Source: Halisarca cf. caerulea
Taxonomy: Eukaryota; Porifera; Demospongiae; Chondrillida; Halisarcidae
DNA: 64,000 bases
NCBI GenBank assembly: GCA_963170055.1
Contig: CAUJGJ010000129.1
Location: 881,701 to 945,700, forward strand
Direction: 5' to 3'
Part shown: positions 44,301 through 55,487 of the stretch, one piece after another
How positions within the stretch are numbered: the stretch's first letter is position 1
Layout of the letters: each line of letters opens with the position of its first letter
Translations under genes and position numbers: made by a program
Notes under the pieces: generated by a model
What the model was told of the DNA's origin: nothing
Seen by the model: the letters and a program-made list of their open reading frames with translations, nothing else
The model's database searches: none

Positions 44301-47300
44301 AAAGTCCAGACGCTTGCGAACTAAAAACGAACGAATCGGACGACTTTCTTCAAGCACCGTTAGGTAGCTACAGGCACATGCGAACGCAAACGAAGACGAA
44401 ATAAAGGCAGCGGACAAGCCTATACCTTCTTTCACACCTATATTTAGTATATCATCATGGATCTAATAAGAATACAACAAGGCGTCGACAGCGCTGCCCG
44501 CTGTTCAGTGACAGCCATTTTATATCACTGCGACGGCCATTTTATATCACTGCGCAAGATTTCAAACTTTTCGCTGATTTAAACTTTCGCGGATGGCTTC
44601 CAATCCGCGAAAACCGCAAAAGTTTAGGCCCGCGAAAATTAGAGCGCGTACGGTACATAGTTGTTGTGTGCATATGTGATTGCTCTGTGTCAATTGGTTT
44701 TTGTTATAGGAAAACTATGCTCGAAGGCTGCATAACTTGCTTTTCTTGGAGCAATATCAGCAGCGTAAAGATTTGAGTAGGTATGACTTGTACAATGTGA
44801 GACCCAATTTTTCCGAATCGTACAGTGGAGATCAAGGCGCACTCCATATGGCAGCTAATGGGTTTGCCTTTATGAAATTGGACATGGATGAAGAATTGTT
44901 TGAAGGGAGACGGTCCATAAAGTATGCATGTGTTACTTGTTTATTATATCTCCTCTGTATAGCTCCAACATCAGTTTTCTATTGCCAAACAGGTCAGGAG
45001 ATGTTGCTTTAGTTTTGCCTAAAGGGCAAAGAACAGCTTATGGTTGTGTTGTTGAGTTCGTGGCTAGGCAACATGTCGCCATAAAAGTCTCTAAAGCAGT
45101 AAAAGATGATTGGTGAGTGCAGTCTACAAGTCTCAAGTAGATTTTGTTTGATAAACATGCTAATCTGTGCATATGTTTGTGTGCATATACAAATGTGCAT
45201 AGTGCATACCAATCAGGGGTGAGTGATGAAAAATGAAGTAACAAAATGGCCACTCATTCAGTGCTTAAAGTAACTGTTTGATATCTGAAGATGCTAAGAA
45301 ATTTGACCACTGTTTGATGGAAACCAACCAAAAAGCTTCTCAGAGAAGACATTTTGTTAATGACTGTACTGAATTGCAGGGTGTTGGTTAATGAACGTTA
45401 GAGTGGATATTCAACATCAGTTCAAACTTTGTTTCTGGAACTCCAGGACACTGGAGTGTTGTACTGGTCTGCTAACATGCTTCCATAGCTGATTATGAAT
45501 GACTCGGACAGTAAACAATATCAAACAATTTCCTCCTTTTGAAGGTATTTCACAGGACTTCAACAAAAAGCAGTTTGGAACAAAGCTGTTGTGGTAGTCT
45601 TGCATAGCTATAGCCAGGCCCGGTATCCCACCATTTGCAGTACTTCCATAATAAAGTTAACGATTCATGGTGGCTGTGTAGGTAACAGATGCCAGTTGGT
45701 TGTTTTTCGCACCACGCAGGTGATTACAAGGACAGTAGTCCTCTTGTCAATAATCGCAGTTTACAAAATTTTCACACTTAATTCAAAGAATTTGAAAAGT
45801 AAGTTTTCATGACAGTTCTGGCAGCCACCCCTACTGTCACCGTTGCTCCAGCAGAAGACTGGCCAAACATTACCCATACATTGTGTTAGATTGTTATTGT
45901 AGTGACAACCTTTTGTGTCTAATAGGACAATTAACCTCTCCCTAATATGGGCTGGGGTATAACTGCAATGAGAAGCCAAGCAGTCTCTTGTTGCAGTTGT
46001 ACCCCGGGTGCTTTATTATGCGGAACGCGGAACACGCGGAACACGGAACACGCGGAACGGAATTCGCGGAACAATGCGTAGGAAACAAAATGGCGACGCG
46101 CACGGAATCGACGATTGTTCGCTTGATCGACCCGACAAGCGCTCTTTACGTGGACGTTTATGTCGAATAACTTCAGTTTAGTAAATATTAGAACGGTTCA
46201 TAGGCAAAGAAGGATTGGAGCGTTTCATTAATACTTACTGTAGCGTCGAACTCAACGATTGTCCGCTTGACTGATCACAACCGTATGGATGATCGACCCA
46301 ACAATTATAAACGCTTCTTTGTGAAAGTTTACATGGAATAATCACAGTTTAGTGAACGTTAGATTGTTGAATTTTGCTATACACTTGATAGTATCTATAG
46401 TAGAAACTTCAGCATCATCAGTCATCATGTGAGCACACTAATTTTATCCATCACCTGCCTATTACATAATGCTGACATAGCATAATGAACACATGGTGTA
46501 AGGATGGATGACAGCTGCAGCTCTCCCCTTTCAAAGAAATCAAGGTGAATCTGCAAATGTGTACACAAATGTATGATAGTATATGCAAGGAATCTGTCCT
46601 AGGCATTTGGAGCAAAGCTGAAAAGCTATTGGCAGACTCGGATAATCCAGTCAGCAAGTACCCTGGTGGTGCTCCATCGGACAGGTTTGTACTTTCCACA
46701 GGTGGAAATATGCCACATATAGTGAAATTGCACAAGGATAAGTACATTTGTGATGACAGATGTGCCCATTTCAAGTCACTCGCCATCTGCTCACACACAG
46801 TTACAGCAGCCACCTTAGATGGGAAACTACGTGATTTTGTTTTGGCCATTGGAGGAAATCACGCACCCGACTTATTTCAACTGGCTAAACACGGCATGCC
46901 ACCAGGAGCTGGGCGAAAGGGAGGAAAGTTACCACAATACCGAAAGAAAACACAGACCACCTCAAGAGATGTAGTTGCTTCGTTCGATTCTGTTCCATCA
47001 CTAATCCAATCAATTCCAGCTCAATCTATGGCCAGTACCAGTATTAATAATTCCACTTCGAGTATTATATCACTATCTCCATCAGTTCTGACTACATCTA
47101 TGGTGAATCCTATTTTCGACACTACTTCCACTGTTCCATCACTGTCTCCGTCAGTTCCGACTCCACCTATGGCCAGTACTAGTGTCAACACCTCTTTTGA
47201 ATCAGCTGTTTCACCACTGTCTCCGCCTGTCACAGCTCCACCTATGGCCAGTACTAGTGTCAATGCTGTTTCTGGATCAACTCTACCATCACTGTCTCTG

Positions 47301-50300
47301 CCAGTTCCAACTCCACCTATGACTAACACCACTCCAACAGGTCTGCCTTTGTCCCCAACGTTTTCAATATCTCCAACATCACGTAGCACAGGACCACCAA
47401 GACTGATAACACCACCACAGTCCAGTCCATCATCGATCCATCGTCCTTCAGCACCACCTACACTCATACAGCCTGTTTTTCCATCACCTCCTGCTCCATT
47501 TAGGCTGATGGTTTTACATGGGAACATTTCCGTATGTAACGGCTGCCACCAAAGATTTCCCCAGAAATCTACAGGGGGTTTTGAGGATCCACCCTTCAAT
47601 CTGGCTGTACAGCACTATGAAGACCGATATTTTATTAATCCAGGGACGGGACTACAGCAAGCCAGAAAGGGAAATGCATACTATCATGCATATATGCCAT
47701 GCATTTTCTTGAAGTGGCCTCAGTTCACTGCCTCATCGCTTGTTGTTGAGGAATTGGTGCGCCACAAATTGACGGAGGAACATAAGCAACTCCTTTTACA
47801 GAACTTTGGCATACATGTGTAACTTCAGCAAATATCATACTAGGCTAGTAGTTGTCTCCTTTGTTAAGTATTACTTTTAATCTAGCTGAAGTTTGTCTTA
47901 GGCTTCTTGCAAATTCTTCTGATTTCTATGCCTATTCAGTTTGAATAACTCATAATCATGACACTGAGCAAAAGCCACTGATCAGTTTAACAATGCATAG
48001 TAATTCAGGTTTGAACAAAGTTTAACGTTTCTTTTAATTTCAAACGCAGAACAACTCTTTCAGTAACATTGATTTCGAAAACTAAATCGAGGTTTGGCCT
48101 ATTCCATGTAAACGGTTAAAAAGAGCGTTTGTCGAGTTGATCAAGCGGACAATCGTTGAGTTCGACGCTACAGTAAGTATTAATGAAACGCTCCAATCCT
48201 TCTTTGCCTATGAACCGTTCTAATATTTACTAAACTGAAGTTATTCGACATAAACGTCCACGTAAAGAGCGATTGTCAGGTCGATCAAGCGAACAATCGT
48301 CGATTCCGTGCGCGTCGCCATTTTGTTTCCTACGCATTGTTCCGTGTGTTCCGCGAATTCCGTTCCGCGTGTTCCGTGTTCCGCGTGTTCCGCGTTCCGC
48401 ATAATAAAGCACCCGAGTTGTACCCCGGTTATGGAATTAATTTAACTTAGCGTGGTTACCCCAAAATAGGGTACCCTAAATTGGGAAATTTTTGTGACCA
48501 ATAATATTTGCATTTTTCGTGAATTGACTCCACTTGCGATTTTTTTGTCGTGAATATTTCTGCACACGTTCCAAAGTATAGGTATATATAGACAATCTAA
48601 GGTAAGACTCGCAAAATTTTTAGTCGCAAATTTTTCAGCCTACCAGATTTGATGCCAATTCGTAAAATTTATTGCTCGCAAATATTTGCCAATTTAGGGT
48701 ATACAGTTGAACCTCACTATATTGAACCCTGGATACATTGAACTCCCTGATATAACACACATAGACCTGAGAATGTAAACCTATTACTCTATTGTAAATG
48801 AACCCTGATATAGTGAACCTTTTCAATGGTCCTGAGAGGGATCATTATAGCGAGGTTTGACTGTATATATATGTATATATATGTACAGACCACAAAGCAA
48901 CTGTGTACAAGATTACCTACCTGCCTTGCTTTCAGCTCAGTAAGTAATGCCTAAACACCATACCATAGAATCATTACTGTGTGTTCCATCTCCCTGAGTA
49001 ATACGTATGCAGGGTTTTATCAGGGGTTAAATTTTTTGGAGGGGGGACCTACACATCCAGGGTTTTATCTGGAGGGGGGGGGGGGGGGGGACCCTGGGTA
49101 TGGTTCCCCCTAAGCAGAAAGGTTCCCCCCCAAAATAAAAATATGCAGGCTTAATTTTTGTGAAGGAACACTGTCATGAATTGATCATTAATCCATTTAT
49201 AAAGGGTAGAATTTGCCAAAATTGCTTATATTATTAATAGCTTGTATTAATCAATCTTGAATCCATTGGTATGTATGTTTATTTAGCAGTTACATAGTCA
49301 ATGAATACATTTGTCAAAATTTAGGAGTTCTAATGTAAATTGCACGTGGTTTAGCTTTGTTCCAAACAGCATGGCATAAGCATTCGTGCAAGGATTTATT
49401 CATGTATAGGTACTTACGCATGCTTGCACATGTTCAGGGTTTCTTTTAGAGGAAAGGGGGCACAGGGGGTATCTTTCCCTTGAAATTTTATCCTAGCTAT
49501 AACACACATGCACAGTTGCAACAGACCAATCTGTGGACTGTATTCAGAAACAGCTTGAGTGGCGTAAAACAGCCTCATTTATCACCTTCTGAGGCATGAA
49601 AACTAAAAATTTTCCTGGGGGAGCATACCCCCAGACCCCCCTAATTTAGACCACTATCATTCCACGTGCATATCTGCCCACCGTTACGTACATCACTATA
49701 CTTTGCCATTGCCTCATCTTCATCATTATTCTGAAAGAAAACCTGATATGTATGCTGCATGCATGAGTGTGGTTTTTAATATCATTCAATACACAACATC
49801 ATGCTTGTGCCACGCCACGCTGCACCGCGCCACGCATGTGTGTAGATACATACGTACATATAAATAGATGTGTAGGTTCCCCCCCAAAAATTTGACCCCA
49901 GATAAAACCCTGACATCTATTTATATGTACGTATGTATATACACACATGCGTGGCGCGGTGCAGCGTGGCGCAAGCATGATGTCGTGTATTCAATGATAT
50001 GAACCCCCCCACTCATGCATGCAGCATGCATATCAGGTTTTCTTTCAGAATAATGATGAAGATGAGGTATAGTATAGTGATGTACATAATGGTGGGCAGA
50101 TTTGCATGTGGAATGATAGTGGTCTAAATTAGGGGGGTCTGGGGGTATGCTCCCCCAGGAAAATTTTTAGTTTTCATGCCTCAGAAGGTGATAAATGTGT
50201 TTTACGCCACTCAAGCTGTTTCTGAATACAGTCCACAGATTGGTCTGTTGCAACTGTGCATGTGTGTTATAGCTAGGATAAAATTTCAAGGGAAAGATGC

Positions 50301-53300
50301 CCCCTGTGCCCCCTTTCCTCTAAAAGAAACCCTGAACATGTGCAAGCATACATAAGTACCTATACATGAATAAATCCTTGCACGAATGCTTATGCCATGC
50401 TGTTTGGAACAAAGCTAAACCACGTGCAATTTACATTAGAACTCCTAAATTTTGACACATGTATTCATTGACTATGTAACTGCTAAATAAACATACATAC
50501 CAATGGATTCAAGATTGATTAATACAAGCTATTAATAATATAAGCAATTTTGGCAAATTCTACCCTTTATAAATGGATTAATGATCAATTCATGACAGTG
50601 TTCCTTCACAAAAATTAAGCCTGCATATTTTTATTTTGGGGGGGAACCATACCCAGGGTCCCCCCCCCCCCCCCAGATAAAACCCTGGTATGTATATATG
50701 GTATTAAATTTGTATTGTCATTCACAATATTTGTTGATCTAGTGTATGTGTTGTGGTAATTGAACCAGAGAAAGAATACTGATAGTGTTTCATTTTTTTT
50801 CTTTGTAGTGTTGCAAGTGATGGAAGCTCTATCCGTTTCACAGTGGATCATAAGCATTTTGATGCAATGCATGGTGCTGTAGATGGCTTGGATTTGTCAG
50901 CAATATTTCCTTCTAACATTGCCAATCGAGTGCCATACAGCACAAAGGTATGTGTGAATGAATGGTTTAGCATTAATTTTAATGTGTCAAATTTTGTGTA
51001 TTTATTGAGTATGTATAAGAACCATTTAAAAATGGTAAAAGGATGTAGGATTGACAAAGGACCATGCAAAAAGGCCTTATCAAAAAAGGATTCTCCAAAA
51101 ACAATTGGAACAAGGGTAAGTTGCAACACAGGTACAGGGCTAGATGGGCAAATGGCAAGGCAGGCATAGGGCTATACATACATAAGGCTAGACGGGTATA
51201 GGGCTAGACGGAGTTTAATTGGACTGAGTACACTGCAAATTCCTACATCCTGCATGTGTAGCACATTATATATGTATGTGCTGCAGGATGTAGGAATTTT
51301 GCACAGTATACACTCAGTCCAATTAAACTCTATCTAGCCCTATACCTGTCTAGCCTCAGGTACACTGCCCTCCAAAAGAAAAATAACAGTGATGTCATGC
51401 CGAAAATGGCGGCGACGATATACGTATGCTTCAAAAGCTACTCAAAGCTGTATTTAGCAATCTAAATTTCAGAGGAGATACTAATGTATACTGTCTTCAA
51501 TAGCATCTCTTTCATTTTTGTTTCTAGTGAGCCAGTTTGTATAGTTTTGAAATGCCAAAGTGGTCTGAATTGCAAGCGCTCCAACACGAAGATGTTGCAC
51601 GAATACAGGTACCATCTTTGTGAATTTGTATGAATTTACTCAGGTATCTAGATGTCCTACAACAATATTGCTACGTTTAAGCCTTCTTGTATTCCCAAAA
51701 GCCCATTTTAAAGGTGTAGGGTGCTCTGTCTGGCTCTGGGACAGGTTTTTGTCTCCTGATAAGGGGGACAAGTGCGGGGTGCAGTTAACAATGAACCACA
51801 TTGTTTATGTGAGTCTTTTAGAGAACCAGTTAATTGCTTTTTTGCCTAAATGGTCAAATCTATTACCAAAATAACGTTACCTATCATTTTTTCTTACTCC
51901 ATTATGCAAAACTTTAACGCAAACATATCGTCAGCAACAACGACGAAATGAATCCCTTGTAAGGCAACACCAAAAATTGCAGATCTTAATCCTGTAAAGT
52001 ATGTTTGGGATGTCTTGGCACATTTTATTCAAAATGATTGTCCTACAACCTTCAATGACCTGTGCCAGCGTTTCATTTTGTTGTAAGGATCGAAATACAC
52101 AGACAATTCGCAACCATCTTATCAACAGCACACCTAACCGTATTCAATTATATTAACCGTTAAGGAAAAGAAAACTCATTTTGACAATTTCACGATATTC
52201 CTCAACATTTCAAGTACAGTTGGTAATAATTATTGACCGATTTCTTTTATGACGAAATATCAGTCCCTTTTATTGCTCTCATGGTTGCCGCCATTTTCTA
52301 TCGTGACGTCAATGTTAACTTTCTTTTGGAGGGCAGTGTATGTGTAGCCCTATGCTCGTCTAGCCCTATGCCTGCCTTGCCCTTTGCCCATTTAGCCCTG
52401 TACCTGTTTCACAACTTACCCCTGTTCCAAGTGTTCTTGGAGGATCCTTTATTGACAAGGCCTTTTTGCACGGTCCTGTGTCAATCCTTCATGCTTTCAC
52501 CATTTTTGAATGGTTTTTACACCTTTGTTCATGCGATTTTTCCTTTTAAAAACAGTTGTTCGAATAGAGGCTGTTAATGGTTTCCACTGCAGTTGAGAAA
52601 GAACACAATCAAGTCTTGTAAGATAAGAAGCTAAAAGTAGGTAGCTACCTGACTGAAATCAATGTACCCATGTAGAAACAGAGGTTCAAACAAAAGAGCA
52701 CTGAAGTCAATGATTGTCGAACACACTGTACATATGCATACACCTAGTCTTGTGTAGCCATTTCGGTAATCTGAAAATGGCTGATCTGGGATATACCTAT
52801 TAAAATTTTCTCACTTTAAAAGTCTAAGTGTTGCTTCAAAAACTACAAAAGGCACTTCGCGCTAACAATCAAAGCACACAGACGAAAAATGATGATACCT
52901 CTGGACCCTTTGTAGCGACCTGTAGCTCAGTTCCAAAAAACGACAAGAAGAATAATCTTAATATGGTACTGGTGTTGCAGACCCATACATCGACGAGTGT
53001 ACTTTGAATTTCTTTAAAAAGAGGTAGCTTTACGAAGCTTTTAAGCTACTTTGCGTTGTAGCTGGTGTGTCAAAATGCATCAAAATCCACATTTGAATGC
53101 TGTGGAGTCACCATACCATTAGTTTTTGAGTGAAAACAAATTTGCATTAATGTATGGTGGCCATGTTTTTCCTTGTCAATCCTACATATGGCGTACTACC
53201 GTACCCCAAAGTATTGTATGCATGCATTGTAAAAGCAGTGCGAGTTATCCAGTATTCCTCAATTTTGGTTCAGTTGAAGTCTCTGCACATTACCTCATGA

Positions 53301-55158
53301 GTGAACATACATGTACAGTAGGGAACAAAAAGGTTACACACAATCTGCATTGCTTGTGTACTGCCTATATACTTATTACTGTACATAGTAACTATGTATA
53401 ATAACAGAGAATATCACAAATGTGCAAATAATTAAATGAAGCAAAATTGTGCATGAGAAAACTAAATGTACGTAACTTCGGTCTGTTGTGCCTTTAGAAG
53501 TTATCCTGTGATGTTATAACCTTGGATGAACTTCCAACTTACTTTATTATGCCTTTAAACAGCATGTATGGACTTTCACAGACATCTCTTGGTCAATGCT
53601 GCTGCTCACTGGGTGAAATAATCACGCATCTTGAAGATGGAAACACTGTTTGTGTCTTTAGTCTTAAGTATTTAATCCATGTGTTCTCCTAAACAAAATG
53701 TATTGTGGGTATGCCAGGACCATTTTGATTGGTCCAGTCAGTTTGAGCCAATCACTACATACTGTGTTTAGTCCAGTCATGTTTCAGTTTGTACTATTAT
53801 TATATTCAAGTGCATAATAGCGCTATTTAACTTGCTTTGAAACCTATAACTAAAGCATTTATTTTTAATGATATTGAATTTATATATTGCATTTATGATA
53901 ATGTCAAGGTTACTTCTAAAGCCATTCTATTGGCATATTTGTGCATTCACAGTCCACAGTTTTACAGGGGCGTAGCTCCATTGTTTCCTGGTTGCCAGGA
54001 AACCCTCCTCATTAGAAATCCCTTTAATCTGAAGCCACCAGTATGCTAATCAATCATACAATTAATCCTAACACTTTCTCCTATTGTCACCTAGCATGCA
54101 CCTGCACTAGCTAACCTGCACACGATTCTACTGAGAGTATTGTAATGCTGTTCTACTACATTTGTGCATGCTTTGTGCTCTTTTTAGTCGTTTCTAGCTT
54201 GTCTGACACACTAGTTTTCAAACTGCCATTACAAATGTAAATGTGGTGTTCCCTTGCATGCATGTGGCCACAGTGTTAATACCATATGCTATACTCATGA
54301 AATGTTTTTTTTTTCCAAATTGATTTTCTTCGCAGGAGTGTTTATCGCATATTGATCAATCGCTGAACAAGTCTCAAATTAATGCAATACACAGCGTTCT
54401 CAATCCAGATGTGCAAGCAGTTAGTGGCCATGACAACTGATTTTGTCATTTCACATTATACGTACATACATATGTATCTTATTTGTTAGATTCCTACTCT
54501 TGTTTGTGGGCCTTTTGGATGTGGGAAGACTAGGACATTGAGAGAGTGTATTCGCCTTCTTCTGCTATATGCCCCTAACACCAAATTACTGTTGGCTACT
54601 CAGTCTAACAGTGCAGCTGACCTCTATATCAGAGAACTGGATAAAGAGCTACCCGGTAAATTCATTAAGGTGTAGAGTATCTGTGTAAACTGTGTTATAG
54701 GCATGTAATTCTCATGCGTGAAGATTGCATTCCTATTCACCATCCTGTGACATTTTTGATCAGTCTTTTGGGTTGTGCTAGGGGAGAAGGTAGCCTTCAC
54801 CCCTAGTTTGGGTGACGGTTGCAACCCTTATATCAAGTGAAGAGGTTGTATTAGTGGATTTGTCAATTAGACAATGAATGTAAATATTATTTCAGTATAG
54901 AGTAAGCTAGTGTTACTGTAACAATTGCTGAATAGGCCAATATTTGGCCTTTGGTTGCCTTTTCCCCTAGTTCATCATACCCATGCAGCCCTTATATGAA
55001 GTGTATAGTATTTAAATGAAGTGTGACTTATTGTATTCATAATTGCTTTGAGGCTGCTTTAATTATTACATGTACACATATGCACACACATGTGAAAACA
55101 TAAACTTGCATACGTACACATAATATATGCACACATGCAAACACACACACAAACACAG

Positions 55159-55244
<86 letters not shown>

Positions 55245-55259
55245 ACACACACAGCCACA

Positions 55260-55312
<53 letters not shown>

Positions 55313-55419
55313 CCAACAAACATCCAACACACACACGCACGTACGCATGCACGAACACACACAAACACACACACACACACACACGCACACACACACACAT
55401 CCAACACACACACACATAT

Positions 55420-55487
<68 letters not shown>

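Noticed and set aside
47021..47599. 192-codon minus-strand ORF
   Set aside because: Shadow of the Ser/Thr/Pro-rich repeats of the SWIM-finger ORF on the + strand.
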